Source: Oleiagrimonas sp963821885
GTDB lineage: Bacteria > Pseudomonadota > Gammaproteobacteria > Xanthomonadales > Rhodanobacteraceae
Length of the DNA: 64,000 bases
Assembly (NCBI GenBank): GCA_963821885.1
Contig: CAWGFN010000002.1
Span: 620,001-684,000, forward strand
Direction: 5' to 3'
Shown here: in pieces, positions 8,930 through 18,019 of the stretch
Layout of the letters: every line of letters starts with the position of its first letter
Numbering within the stretch: the stretch's first letter is position 1
The notes under the pieces: model-generated
Databases searched by the model: none
Told to the model about the DNA's origin: nothing
What the model saw: the letters and a program-made list of their open reading frames with translations, nothing else
Translations under genes and position numbers: made by a program

Positions 8930-9315
8930 GTAGGGCGGACTCCGTCCGCCGACGCGCACCGCTCGCCTCTACCGCAAGATGAATGGCGGACACAGTCCGC
9001 CCTGCGACAGCCCGCGTGGCCCGGACAAGGCGCAACCGCATCCGGGGTGGCCTGCATCGCGACGTGGCGTGGGGCCGGGAGCGTGTTCCCGGATGCGACC
9101 GAAGGAAGTGCCCGCGGTGCGCTTTGCTTATCCGGGCTACGCCGGCTGAGCCGAGCCGGCCGCGCAACCCCAGCACACCGACACCCGTAGCCCGGACAAG
9201 GCCCAAGACCGCCTCCGGGAAACCCTGCCCGTGAAGCAACTTGGCATGGTCATGCCTGCAACCCCGGAAGTGACCGAAGGCCATGCCCATGGTGCGCTTG
9301 GCGTATCCGGGCTGC
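8930..9315. repeat. Cluster of GTAG-type palindromic intergenic repeats
   Basis: The 461-bp gap after ychJ is filled with repeats. A first pair is inverted: GTAGGGCGGACTCCGTCCGC at 8930 and its reverse, GGCGGACACAGTCCGCCCTG, at 8985. A second, larger unit occurs twice about 172 bp apart: [GT]GGCCCGGACAAGGC... at 9016 and 9187, and CCGGAxGxGACCGAAGG ... GTGCGCTTxGCxTATCCGGGCT at 9090 and 9263. Each larger unit therefore has inverted GCCCGGA/TCCGGGC ends. This resembles REP/GTAG-type elements common in Xanthomonadales chromosomes. No gene is present. Confidence 0.75.
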
Positions 9316-9318
9316 GGG

Positions 9319-10191
9319 CTAGATTCGGGCCTGGCGCAGGGCGACGGCCTCGGTCCAGCGCCGCGCGACGGTGGGCGAGGTCATGCACATGGCTTCGTCG
9401 GTGACCGTGGTCACCGCGCGTTCCAGCAGGCGGATGTCGGCCTCGTGCTGGCGCGCCACGTGCGGGTCCTCGAAGAAGATCACGCGCTGGCAGCGGTGGT
9501 CGAGGATGCGGTCGGCGATCTGCGCGTCGCCGCCCAGCGGACCGCTCTCGTAGCGCGTCACCCAGTCCTTGTCCTTCGGCCAGCCGCGCGACCAGGCCAG
9601 TTCGTTCAGCCCCTGGCCGGTGGTGCCGGTGGCGATGCGCCCGGCGAAGCGCGAGAGCAGCTCGAAATGCGCACCGGCGAAGTCGAGCATGTCCTGCTTG
9701 AGCGCATCATGGGCGATCAGCGCCGCGGTCTGCTGCTCCAGCGCGAACAGCCGGTGGGCCGCCGGCAGTGGCGCCAGCCCGGCATGCATGCGCTGGCACT
9801 CGATGAAATCGATGGCCCCGGCCACGGTGGACACGAACGGCTTGTGGTGGATCACGCACTGGCGCTTGAGCGCCGCGGCCTCCGGGTAGTCCGAGGACGG
9901 GTCGACCGGGTCGACCAGGTAGATCGCGCCGTCCAGGGTGCGCGCCTCGCCCATGCCGACGACCTCGGCGACCAGCTTCATCAGCCCGCCGTGCCGGCCG
10001 TAGGGGTAGCGCTTCATCGCCGGGTAGCCCTGCAGCATGCCCTCGCCGAGGATCGCGTCGCAGGTGCGCCCGACCACGTGCAGTTCCAGGTCCAGCTCAC
10101 GGATGCCGTTCTCGCAGACCCGCAGCCAGCGGAACAACGCCGCATCGCGGTTGGCGTGGTGCAGCTGGTTGGCGGCGAGACCGATGCGCAT
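9319..10191 (-). CDS. Methylglyoxal-synthase-like protein with two tandem MGS domains
   Basis: This protein has 290 residues, about twice the length of E. coli MgsA (152). The C-terminal half matches MgsA: LIAHDALKQDML, ATGTTGQGLNE (phosphate-binding), SGPLGGDAQIA with the catalytic-type Asp, and VIFFEDP. The N-terminal half repeats the same layout in degraded form: VVGRTCDAIL, YGRHGGLMKL (Asp replaced by Leu) and AIYLVDPVDP. One active and one degenerate domain are therefore likely. MgsA converts dihydroxyacetone phosphate to methylglyoxal and phosphate in the cytosol. Whether this protein keeps that activity is inference. The ATG at 10191 gives MRIGLAAN. Confidence 0.75.
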   Translation of the reverse strand: MRIGLAANQLHHANRDAALFRWLRVCENGIRELDLELHVVGRTCDAILGEGMLQGYPAMKRYPYGRHGGLMKLVAEVVGMGEARTLDGAIYLVDPVDPSSDYPEAAALKRQCVIHHKPFVSTVAGAIDFIECQRMHAGLAPLPAAHRLFALEQQTAALIAHDALKQDMLDFAGAHFELLSRFAGRIATGTTGQGLNELAWSRGWPKDKDWVTRYESGPLGGDAQIADRILDHRCQRVIFFEDPHVARQHEADIRLLERAVTTVTDEAMCMTSPTVARRWTEAVALRQARI

Positions 10192-10286
10192 GGGCGGGGC
10201 GTTCCTGGAGCGGCGGGAGATGCGCCTGCATGGTAGCGCCGACGCATGACCGGCATATGCCCGGCGGGCATGAACGGCGCCGCGGC

Positions 10287-11516
10287 TCAGCCGAAGAACC
10301 AGTAGCACACCGCGATCGAGGCCAGCACGCCGGCCAGGTCGGCGATCAGCGCGCAGCTGACGGCGTGGCGCGCGCGGCGGATGCCGACCGCGCCGAAGTA
10401 CACCGCCAGCACGTAGAAGGTGGTCTCGGTGCTGCCCTGCATGGTCGCCGCCAGCAGCGCCGGGAAGCTGTCCACGCCCGAATGCTTCATGGTCTCGAGC
10501 ATCATCGCCCGCGCCGCGCTGCCCGACAGCGGCTTGACCAGCGCGGTCGGCAGGGCGTCGACGAAGCGCGTGTCCAGGCCCGCCGCATGCACCGCCCAGC
10601 GGATACCGTCCAGGGCGAAGTCCAGCGCGCCCGACGCGCGCAGCACGCCGACCGCGCAGAGCATCGCCACCAGGTAGGGCAGCAGGCTCCTGGCCACGTC
10701 GAAGCCGTCCTTCGCGCCCTCGATGAAGGTCTCGTAGATCGGCACCTTGCGCCACATCCCGGCGATCAGGAAGGCCATCAGGATGGCGAACAGCACCAGG
10801 TTGCCCAGCAGCGAGGACAGCGAGGCCAGCGCGGTGGCCGAGAGCGTGAGCAGGATCGCCATGAAACCGCCCAGGGCCAGCGCGGCGGCGCCCAGCCAGG
10901 CCAGCACCAGCGGATCCCACAGGCGGATGCGCTGGGCGATCGACACCGACAGCAGCCCGGCCAGCGAGGAGGCGCTGGTGGCCAGCAGGATCGGCACGAA
11001 CACCAGGGTCGGGTCGGGCGCGCCCTGCTGCATGCGGTAGACGAAAATCGTCACCGGCAGCAGGGTCAGCGAGGAGGCGTTCATCACCAGGAACAGGATC
11101 TGCGCGTTGCTGGCGGTGTCCTCGCTGGGGTTGAGCGTCTGCAGCTCGCGCATCGCGCGCAGGCCGATCGGCGTGGCGGCATTGTCCAGGCCCAGCACGT
11201 TGGCGGCGAAATTCAGGCAGATCAGGCCGATCGCCGGATGCCCGGCCGGCACCTCCGGCATCAGGCGCCGGAACAGCGGACCCAGGGCGCGCGCCAGGGC
11301 GTCGACCAGCCCGGCGCGCTCGGCGATCTTCAGGAACCCCAGCCACAGCGCCAGGGTGCCGAACAGGATCAGCATCACCTGCACCGACAGCCGCGCCATC
11401 TGGAACAGGCTCTCGACCATCGCCGCCCACACGTCGGCATGGCCGCCGACCAGCCAGCTGGCCAGCCCGGCGATGGCCGCGACCAGGAAGAAGCCAAACC
11501 ACAGTCTGTTCAGCAC
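10287..11516 (-). CDS. Nucleoside-recognition (SpmA/SpmB-like) membrane protein
   Basis: This 409-residue polytopic membrane protein has two homologous Gate (nucleoside recognition) domains. The N-terminal half has LNFAANVLGLDNAATPIGLRAM, the SpmA signature with conserved N-A-x-G-L-x-N-A. The C-terminal half has LPTALVKPLSGSAARAMM and GSTETTFYVLAVYFGAVG, the SpmB signatures. In Bacillus these are separate spore-maturation proteins; in Proteobacteria the fused form is common and its substrate is unknown. About ten transmembrane helices are visible. It is followed by the MGS-like gene 95 bp downstream. Confidence 0.85.
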   Translation of the reverse strand: MLNRLWFGFFLVAAIAGLASWLVGGHADVWAAMVESLFQMARLSVQVMLILFGTLALWLGFLKIAERAGLVDALARALGPLFRRLMPEVPAGHPAIGLICLNFAANVLGLDNAATPIGLRAMRELQTLNPSEDTASNAQILFLVMNASSLTLLPVTIFVYRMQQGAPDPTLVFVPILLATSASSLAGLLSVSIAQRIRLWDPLVLAWLGAAALALGGFMAILLTLSATALASLSSLLGNLVLFAILMAFLIAGMWRKVPIYETFIEGAKDGFDVARSLLPYLVAMLCAVGVLRASGALDFALDGIRWAVHAAGLDTRFVDALPTALVKPLSGSAARAMMLETMKHSGVDSFPALLAATMQGSTETTFYVLAVYFGAVGIRRARHAVSCALIADLAGVLASIAVCYWFFG

Positions 11517-11601
11517 GGCTCGGCCCCGGGTCGATCGATGCGCAGGCAGCTCATGCCTGCATTGTGGTCAAGCGGCACGGCCGACGCCAGCGCCGGCCGC
11601 C

Positions 11602-12366
11602 TCAGCGGTCCTCCGCCGGCCAGGCGCTTTCGCCCAGGAACACACCGTCGGGACCGAAGCGGCGCTCGCGCACGCTGACGGCGCCATCGCGGTCGACCCG
11701 CACCAGCGTGCTGGCGCGCGTGCCGTAGGCATGGCCGCGGATGAAGGCGGCGGACAGGTGGCGTTCGCGATCGATGCCGATGCCGGTGTCCGGCAGCATG
11801 GCGTCCGGCCAGGGCGCGGGGTCGGACAGGGCCGCCCACAGCGGACCGAGGCCGTCGTCGTCGCGCGCGATCCAGTCCCGCATCGCGCGCATCAGGGCGT
11901 CGGTCTTGGGCCAGGGCGTGTCGTAGTCGGCGTTGGACAGGCCATGCACGCCGGGCGTGACCTCCTGCATGTCCGGCCGCGGCTGGTTGCCCAGGTAGCA
12001 GCCCCGGCCGGCATCGAAGCACAGCAGGTTGAAGGGGCGATAGTCGGCGGCTTCGCGCAGCAGTCCCCGGCCCCAGTCATGGCTGCCCTGGCCGTCGCGC
12101 AGGTAGTCGCGCACCAGCAGCCCGCGCGAGCGGCCCGCCGGGCCCAGGCGCGGGTCGCGCACGTTGGTCACCGTGGCCACGCGCCCGTCGGCATGCACGC
12201 CCAGCCAGGTGCCACCGGCCTCGAGATCGCGCCCGGCCGCCATCCCCGGCACCTCGGGCCACGGCGCCAGCGGCGCGGCCGGGCGCGCGTGGAACTCGTC
12301 GCGGTTGGCGGCCAGCACCAGGCGCCAGCGCGGATGCGCGTTCCAGGCGAAGGCAATCAGGCACAT
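11602..12366 (-). CDS. NRDE/TANGO2 family protein
   Basis: This 254-residue protein begins MCLIAFAWN and continues with LVLAANRDEFHARP, the N-R-D-E motif that names the family. Cys2 would be exposed after Met removal, as in Ntn-hydrolase-like folds. GGTWLGV and VTNVRD are also typical. TANGO2 homologues in eukaryotes are linked to haem and lipid handling; the bacterial role is not established. It is divergent from envC, with a 107-bp shared promoter region. Confidence 0.88.
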   Translation of the reverse strand: MCLIAFAWNAHPRWRLVLAANRDEFHARPAAPLAPWPEVPGMAAGRDLEAGGTWLGVHADGRVATVTNVRDPRLGPAGRSRGLLVRDYLRDGQGSHDWGRGLLREAADYRPFNLLCFDAGRGCYLGNQPRPDMQEVTPGVHGLSNADYDTPWPKTDALMRAMRDWIARDDDGLGPLWAALSDPAPWPDAMLPDTGIGIDRERHLSAAFIRGHAYGTRASTLVRVDRDGAVSVRERRFGPDGVFLGESAWPAEDR

Positions 12367-12473
12367 GCGTGTATCCCCCGGCGATCCGCCGCCATTGTCG
12401 ATGAATGCCTGCCCACGGACCAGCGCCGGCGTTTCGCTTCGGCGGGTATCGGCAGGGCATAATCGCCTAACGC

Positions 12474-13634
12474 ATGTCCGCTGCCATCCGTTTACCGCGC
12501 CCCGGCCCGCTGCCGGTCCTGTTGCTGCTGCTCGCCCTGCTGGCGGGAGCGTGGCCGTGCGCGGCCAGGGGCGACAAGGGCAATCCCAGGCAAGCCGCCG
12601 CGCAGGCGCGGCTGGCGGCGGTCAAGAAGCAGATCGCCGAACTCACCCGGCAGCAGCGCGCCACCTCCGATCGCCGCGATGCGCTGAGCAAGGCGCTGGC
12701 GCGGCAGGCCGACAGCCTGGACGCCGCCGCGCGCGCGGTGCGCGAGAGTGAGGCCGCGATCGCCGACAAGCGCCACCAGCTGCAGCAGCTCGATGCCCGC
12801 CGCAAGCCGATCAAGGCGCGCCTGGACAGCCAGCGCGCGGCGCTCGCCGACCTGCTGCGCGCGGCCTATGCGCTGGGTCGCGGCAGTGACCTGCGGCTGC
12901 TGCTGGGCGATGCCGACATCGCCCGCATCGGACGCGCGCTGGCCTATTCGCGCTATTTCCAGCGCGACCGCATCCAGCGCATCCACGACCTGATGCAGGA
13001 CCTGACCCAGTTGCAGACGCTCAAGGCGCAGATCGCCACCCAGCAGAAGGCGCTGGAAGCCGAACGCGCCAACCGCCAGGCGCGGCTCAGGCAGCTGGGC
13101 GATGCGCGCAAGCAGCAGCGTGCGCTGCTGGCGCAGGTGCAGTCACGGCTCAAGCAGCAGGGCCGGCAACTGGACCAGCTGCAACGCAACCGTCGCGACC
13201 TCGACCATCTGGTGGAAAAGCTGGGCAACGTGTTCGCCGACATTCCCGGCCGACTGCCGGACGACACCCCGTTCGCCCGGCGCAAGGGACGCCTGCCCTG
13301 GCCGGTGCGCGGCCACCTGCACCGCATCGGCGAGGGCGTGGGCATCGATGCCGGTCGCGGCAGCCGCGTGCACGCGGTGGCGCACGGGCGCGTGGCCTTC
13401 GCCAATTGGCTGCGTGGCTACGGCATGCTGATCATCGTCGACCACGGCAACGGCTGGATGAGCCTGTACGGCGACAACGAGTCGCTGCAGCGCGAGGTCG
13501 GCGACTGGGTCAACGCGGGCGACGTCCTGGGCACGTCCGGCATCGAGACCGGCGGCCACGAAGGCGTGTATTTCGGCCTGCGCCACCAGGGCAAGCCGGT
13601 CGACCCGCGACCGTGGCTGTCGCGGCACCGCTAG
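12474..13634 (+). CDS. envC: Murein hydrolase activator EnvC
   Basis: This 386-residue secreted protein activates amidases (AmiA/AmiB type) at the division septum. A signal peptide ends near AWPCAARG. Residues about 30-260 form a long coiled coil rich in Gln, Arg and Lys. The C-terminal LytM domain (about 280-386) reads GVGIDAGRGSRVHAVAHGRV, IIVDHGNGWMSLYGDNESL and EGVYFGLRHQGKPVDPRPWL. The zinc ligands of active LytM peptidases are missing, as in E. coli EnvC, which fits an activator rather than an enzyme. Confidence 0.92.
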   Translation: MSAAIRLPRPGPLPVLLLLLALLAGAWPCAARGDKGNPRQAAAQARLAAVKKQIAELTRQQRATSDRRDALSKALARQADSLDAAARAVRESEAAIADKRHQLQQLDARRKPIKARLDSQRAALADLLRAAYALGRGSDLRLLLGDADIARIGRALAYSRYFQRDRIQRIHDLMQDLTQLQTLKAQIATQQKALEAERANRQARLRQLGDARKQQRALLAQVQSRLKQQGRQLDQLQRNRRDLDHLVEKLGNVFADIPGRLPDDTPFARRKGRLPWPVRGHLHRIGEGVGIDAGRGSRVHAVAHGRVAFANWLRGYGMLIIVDHGNGWMSLYGDNESLQREVGDWVNAGDVLGTSGIETGGHEGVYFGLRHQGKPVDPRPWLSRHR

Positions 13635-13654
13635 GGCGGCCCTGCCCGAAAGCC

Positions 13655-14416
13655 TCAGGACGCGTCGTCGTCCTCGTCGCGCCGCTTGCGCAGCAGCAGC
13701 GCCGCGGCCAGGATCCCGGCCTCGTACAGCAGGTACATGGGAATGCCCAGCATCAGCTGCGACATGATGTCCGGCGGCGTCAGCACCGCGGCGAGGATGA
13801 ACACCACCACCAGCACGTAGGGCCGCGAGCTGCGCAGCTTGGCCACCGGCAGGATGCCGATCGCCGCCAGGATCACCACCGCCACCGGCACCTCGAAACA
13901 GATGCCGAAGGCGAAGAACAGCGTCAGCACGAAGCTCAGGTAGTGGTTGATGTCGGTCATCATCTCCACGCCCTGCGGCGTCACCGCCGTCAGGAAGCGG
14001 AAGGCCGCCGGCATGACCAGGAAATAGGCGAACGCGCAGCCGGTGTAGAACAGCAGCACCGCCGACACCAGCAGCGGCCGCGCCAGGCGCTTTTCGTGCC
14101 GGTACAGGCCCGGGCTGACGAACGCCCACAGCTGGTAGATCACCACCGGCATGGCCACCATCAGCGCCATCACCGCGCTCATCTTGATCGGCGTGAAGAA
14201 CGGGCTGGAGACCTCGGTGGCGATCAGGTGCCCGCCGTGCGGCAGGTGCCTGACCAGGGGCTGCGCCAGCTCGCTGTACAGCCATTCGCGGAACGGGAAC
14301 AGCGCGATGAAGGCCACCACCACCGCGGCGATCATGCGCATCAGCCGCGAACGCAGCTCGATCAGGTGCGAGATCAGGCCCTGCTCTTCCTCGGCGGCGC
14401 CGGTGTCAGTGCTCAT
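13655..14416 (-). CDS. tatC: Twin-arginine translocase subunit TatC
   Basis: This 253-residue inner-membrane protein recognises RR signal peptides together with TatB. The conserved start is visible (LISHLIELRSRLMRM), then FREWLYSELAQPL, FFTPIKMSAVMALMVAMPVVIYQLW, AFVSPGLYRHEKR, and the FGICFEVPV region. Six transmembrane helices are expected. The gene overlaps tatB by 11 nt, indicating coupled translation. The C-terminus is a charged RKRRDEDDD tail. Confidence 0.96.
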   Translation of the reverse strand: MSTDTGAAEEEQGLISHLIELRSRLMRMIAAVVVAFIALFPFREWLYSELAQPLVRHLPHGGHLIATEVSSPFFTPIKMSAVMALMVAMPVVIYQLWAFVSPGLYRHEKRLARPLLVSAVLLFYTGCAFAYFLVMPAAFRFLTAVTPQGVEMMTDINHYLSFVLTLFFAFGICFEVPVAVVILAAIGILPVAKLRSSRPYVLVVVFILAAVLTPPDIMSQLMLGIPMYLLYEAGILAAALLLRKRRDEDDDAS

Positions 14417-14897
14417 CGGCGTGCTCCCCGGAGGCGTCCTTGGGTGATTTGGGCTTGCCGGAAGCGTTGGCGATCGGCTTCATGACCGGCGCCGGCGCCG
14501 ACTTCGCATCCCCGGACCCGGCCTCGGTCTCGGCGAACAGATCGCGCTCGAAGATGTCCTCGTCGTCCAGGTCCGCGGCTTCGGCCGCGCGTCCGGGCAT
14601 GGCCGACTGGCTGACGTCCTGCGCCGCCTGGCGCACGCTTTCGGTACTCTCGCGCACCTGCTGGTCGACGTCGCGACCGGCCTGGCGCATGTACTCCTGG
14701 GCTTCCTGGAGCTTCTGCTTGAGCTCCTCGGCCTCGATTTCGCGCTCGACCTCGGCGCGCACGCTCTCCCAGCCGCTGCGCATGCGGCGCAACAGCGTGC
14801 CCAGCGTACGCGCGGCCTTGGGCAGGCGCTCGGGACCGAGCACCACCAGCGCGACCACTGCGATAAGCAGCAGCTCACCGAAACCGATGTCGAACAT
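14406..14897 (-). CDS. tatB: Sec-independent translocase subunit TatB
   Basis: This 163-residue protein opens with MFDIGFGELLLIAVVALVVL, then GPERLPKAARTLG, the TatB hallmark (single N-terminal helix, short hinge, amphipathic helix). A charged coiled-coil stretch and an acidic, disordered tail (DLDDEDIFERDLFAE) follow. It forms the substrate-binding complex with TatC. It lies 17 bp downstream of tatA and overlaps tatC. Confidence 0.95.
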   Translation of the reverse strand: MFDIGFGELLLIAVVALVVLGPERLPKAARTLGTLLRRMRSGWESVRAEVEREIEAEELKQKLQEAQEYMRQAGRDVDQQVRESTESVRQAAQDVSQSAMPGRAAEAADLDDEDIFERDLFAETEAGSGDAKSAPAPVMKPIANASGKPKSPKDASGEHADEH

Positions 14898-14914
14898 GGA
14901 ACGCGATCAGCCGG

Positions 14915-15163
14915 TCAGTGACCGGTGGTGTCCTGCGAGGACTTCTCGCTTTCGCGCTTGGCATCCGCCGAAGGCTCATCGGCCTTCAGTTTCTCGGAGG
15001 ACGTGGAAGAACCGGCGTCGTCCTTGTCGTCGCCGTTCATGCCCTTCTTGAAATCACGAATCGCCTTGCCGAGATCGGAACCGATGTTGCCGATCTTCTT
15101 GGTGCCGAACAGCAGCACGATGATCAGCACGATCAGCAGGAGTTGGAGGGGACCTACGCTCAC
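14915..15163 (-). CDS. tatA: Sec-independent translocase subunit TatA
   Basis: This 82-residue protein starts with a GTG at 15163 behind GAGGT. The N-terminal helix (LQLLLIVLIIVLLF) is followed by the FGTKKIGNIGSDLGKAI amphipathic helix with the conserved FG hinge and FKKG. The C-terminus is hydrophilic and charged. TatA oligomerises to form the translocation path. It is the first gene of a tatABC operon in the usual order. Confidence 0.95.
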   Translation of the reverse strand: MSVGPLQLLLIVLIIVLLFGTKKIGNIGSDLGKAIRDFKKGMNGDDKDDAGSSTSSEKLKADEPSADAKRESEKSSQDTTGH

Positions 15164-15244
15164 GGAATTACCTCTGCATATGAGATGCGAAGATCGGGTG
15201 ACCCAATCGCCGGACGCCCGTCATGGGCGCGCTCGCGCACCCGC

Positions 15245-15943
15245 CTACTGCGCAGTGTACTCCTCCAGACGGTCGCGGAAATCTACCACCGGCGTCGGCA
15301 CGTTGGTGACCCCGCCCTCGAAAATCCGCCGTGGCGTGATGCCGCGGCCATACACCGCGGCGTCGGCATCGTAGTCGATGTGCAGCACCGAACCGTTGAG
15401 GGCCACGCCGGCGAAAAGCCCGCGGGACCGCGAATAGGAGTAGATCTCGGCCTTGAACTGGGCATCGGTCGAGGCGTGGGCATTGCGGCCCACCGGGCCG
15501 GCCGCGGCGGCGGCATCCACGCCGATGGTGAACTTGCCGTCGACCAGCGAATCCACGCCGCGCTGGGTGCGGAACACCAGCACCACGTCGGTGGCCGAGA
15601 CGCCGGCCTGGAAACCGATGCTGCCGCCGGTCAGGCTGAGGAACACCGGATTGGACCAGGTGCCGTCGGCGCCGCGCACGGAAACCAGCCCGCGGCCGTG
15701 CTGGCCACCGAACACCAGGCCGGCCTTGACCACGTTGGGCACCACCACGATGGCCTTGGCGTTGCGCAGCAGATCCTGCGGGATCGCCTTGTCCGGCGCC
15801 TGCTGGACCTGCGCCAGGACGGTGACGGCATCGTTGGCGCGCTTGAGCGCATCGGCGCGTTCGTCGCCGGCATGGGCCATGCCCGGCACCAGGAATGCGC
15901 ACATCACCGCCAGCAACCAGTTGTGCATACGCTGCTTGACCAT
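15245..15943 (-). CDS. SYLF-domain (YSC84-like) secreted protein
   Basis: This 232-residue protein starts with the ATG at 15943, preceded by GGAGGAAG. A signal peptide ends at GMAHA. The mature part is a SYLF domain: KAIVVVPNVVKAGLVFGGQH, GLVSVRGADGTWSNPVFLSL, GGSIGFQAGVSATDVVLVF and GRNAHASTDAQFKAEIYSYSRS followed by GLFAGVALNGS. Eukaryotic SYLF proteins bind phosphoinositides; bacterial ones are periplasmic or outer-membrane-associated with unclear role. It sits 81 bp upstream of tatA on the same strand but is probably a separate unit. Confidence 0.88.
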   Translation of the reverse strand: MVKQRMHNWLLAVMCAFLVPGMAHAGDERADALKRANDAVTVLAQVQQAPDKAIPQDLLRNAKAIVVVPNVVKAGLVFGGQHGRGLVSVRGADGTWSNPVFLSLTGGSIGFQAGVSATDVVLVFRTQRGVDSLVDGKFTIGVDAAAAAGPVGRNAHASTDAQFKAEIYSYSRSRGLFAGVALNGSVLHIDYDADAAVYGRGITPRRIFEGGVTNVPTPVVDFRDRLEEYTAQ

Positions 15944-16034
15944 CGACTTCCTCCGGATTTCACGCTGGCGGCCTCCGGGCCGTCCAACATCGCTTGTGGC
16001 AGACTGCATCGGGTTTCGCCTCGAAGACCTGCCG

Positions 16035-17153
16035 ATGCCATCGAACTCGAACTATACCGGCCTGGCCGGCTACGACCACGACAGCGTACCCGCCACAGGT
16101 GTACTGCTGGTAAACCTGGGCACGCCCGAAGCGCCGACCGCGAAGGCGGTACGCCCCTACCTGTCGCAGTTCCTGTCCGATCCGCGGGTCATCGAGTATC
16201 CGCGCTGGCTGTGGCAGCTGATCCTGCACGGCATCATCCTGCGCGTGCGCCCGCGGCGCTCGGCGGCCGCCTATGCCAGCATCTGGACCGAACGCGGCTC
16301 GCCGCTGCGGGTCCTCAGCGAATCCCTGGCGGCCGGCATGCAGGCCGAGCTGGCGCGACGCTGCAAGGGCCCGGTTCGGGTGGCCCTGGCCATGCGCTAC
16401 GGCCAGCCGGACGTGAGCTCGGTGGTCACCCGGATGCAGCGCGAGGGCGTGCGCCGGTTGCTGGTGTTGCCGCTGTATCCGCAGTATTCGGCCACCTCCA
16501 CCGGCTCGGTGATCGATGCCGTCGCCGACACCCTGAAGTCCTTGCGCTGGCCGCCCGAGCTGCGCATCGTCAACGATTACCACGCCATGCCGGGTTACCT
16601 GGACGCGCTGGCCGCCAGCGTGCGCGCGCACTGGGAACGGCACGGTCGCGGCGACCGGCTGCTGCTGTCCTTCCACGGCATCCCCGAGCGCTATCACGTG
16701 AACGGCGATCCGTACTACTGCCAGTGTCGCGCCACCGCGCGACTGCTGGGCGAGCGCCTGGGACTGGCCGCGGACGACATGGTGGTCAGCTTCCAGTCGC
16801 GCGTCGGCCGCGAGCGCTGGCTGCACCCGTATACCGACGTCACCGTGCGCGAACTCGGCGCCCGCGGCGTGCGCACGCTCGACGTGCTGTGCCCGGGCTT
16901 TGCCGTGGACTGCCTTGAAACGCTGGAGGAAGTGGCCATGCAGAACCGCGACTTCTTCATTGAGGCCGGCGGCCAGTCGCTGCGCTACATCCCCGCGCTG
17001 AACGACGCGACCTCCCACGTCACGGCATTGACCGATCTGGTGCTCGGCCACCTCCAGGGCTGGCCCGAATGCGCGCCGGACTACGACGCTGAACGGGCTC
17101 GCCAGGCGCTCGACGATGCCCGCCGGCGGGCCGACGCCGCGCGCGGGGCATGA
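16035..17153 (+). CDS. hemH: Ferrochelatase
   Basis: This 372-residue enzyme inserts Fe2+ into protoporphyrin IX, the last step of haem synthesis. The signatures are GVLLVNLGTPEAP near the start, the PLYPQYSATSTGSV stretch, LLLSFHGIPERYHVNGDPYY with the metal-site His, SFQSRVGRERWLHPYT, and CPGFAVDCLETLEE with the second conserved region. Length is normal. The TGA overlaps the ATG of the next gene (ATGA at 17150-17153), so the two are translationally coupled. Confidence 0.95.
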   Translation: MPSNSNYTGLAGYDHDSVPATGVLLVNLGTPEAPTAKAVRPYLSQFLSDPRVIEYPRWLWQLILHGIILRVRPRRSAAAYASIWTERGSPLRVLSESLAAGMQAELARRCKGPVRVALAMRYGQPDVSSVVTRMQREGVRRLLVLPLYPQYSATSTGSVIDAVADTLKSLRWPPELRIVNDYHAMPGYLDALAASVRAHWERHGRGDRLLLSFHGIPERYHVNGDPYYCQCRATARLLGERLGLAADDMVVSFQSRVGRERWLHPYTDVTVRELGARGVRTLDVLCPGFAVDCLETLEEVAMQNRDFFIEAGGQSLRYIPALNDATSHVTALTDLVLGHLQGWPECAPDYDAERARQALDDARRRADAARGA

Positions 17154-18005
17154 AGGAGATCGCCGTCGACGCGGCGGGCCTGTCGCTGGTCGCCTGCGTG
17201 CATGGCGAGGATGACGCGCCACCGCTCCTGGCCCTGCATGGCTGGCTCGACAACGCGGCCAGCTTCGCGCCCCTGGCCACGCATCTGCACGGCCATCGCC
17301 TGATCGCCCTGGAGCTGCCCGGTCACGGGCGTTCGGCGCACCTGCCGGCCGGTGCCTTCGTGCACTACGGCATGGCCGACTATGTGGCCGCCGTGCTGGC
17401 CGCCGCCGACGCGCTGGAACTGGACACCTTCGACCTGCTCGGCCACTCGCTGGGCGCCGGCATCGCCAGCCTGGTGGCCGCGGCGGCGCCCGACGCGCGT
17501 GCGCCGGCTGTTCCTGATCGAAGGCCTGGGGCCGCTGCCCGATGACCCGTCGCGCACCCTCGCGCGCTTCCGCGAGGCCACCGGGCGCCGCGCGCGACGC
17601 CGCGCCCGCGGCCTGCGACGCTTCGCCACCGTCGACCAGGCGGTCGACGCACGGGTGGCCGCCAGCGGCATGGATCCGGCCCTGGCGCGGCCGATCGTCG
17701 AACGCGGCCTGCTCGGCGAGGACGACGAATACCGCTGGTCCAGCGACCCGCGCCTGACCCTGCCCACGCCGGTGCGCCTGGCCGAATCGCAGATCCGCGC
17801 CCTGCTCGCCGGCATCGCCGCGCCGAGCGCGCTGCTGCTGGCCCGCCCGCAGACGCCCTACTTGCCAATCGACATGCTGCGCGAGCGCGCATCGCAGGTG
17901 GGCGATATCGCCATCCGCTTCATGGACGGCGGCCACCACCTGCACATGGAACATCCCGAGGCCGTGGCGCGCCTGCTGCGCGCGCACCTGGCCGATCACC
18001 CCTGA
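17150..18005 (+). pseudogene. Alpha/beta hydrolase, interrupted by a +1 frameshift
   Basis: The first frame (17150 to about 17500) reads LLALHGWLDNAASFAPLA, ELPGHGRSAHLPAG and LLGHSLGAGIASLVA (nucleophile elbow GHSLG), then turns to nonsense and stops at 17545. The rest of the protein continues one base later in another frame: VRRLFLIEGLGPLPDDPSRT through FMDGGHHLHMEHPEAVARLL, which carries the catalytic His. The switch is in the run GACGCGCGTGCGCC near 17500-17508, where one extra base restores the frame if removed. It is either a recent inactivation or a sequence error. Intact length would be about 284 residues. Confidence 0.8.
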
Positions 18006-18019
18006 CGCCCGGAGGGCCC

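Noticed and set aside
15960..17999. A 679-codon open frame antisense to hemH and the hydrolase
   Set aside because: Composition is His/Arg/Gln-rich shadow sequence, and both genes on the other strand are clear.
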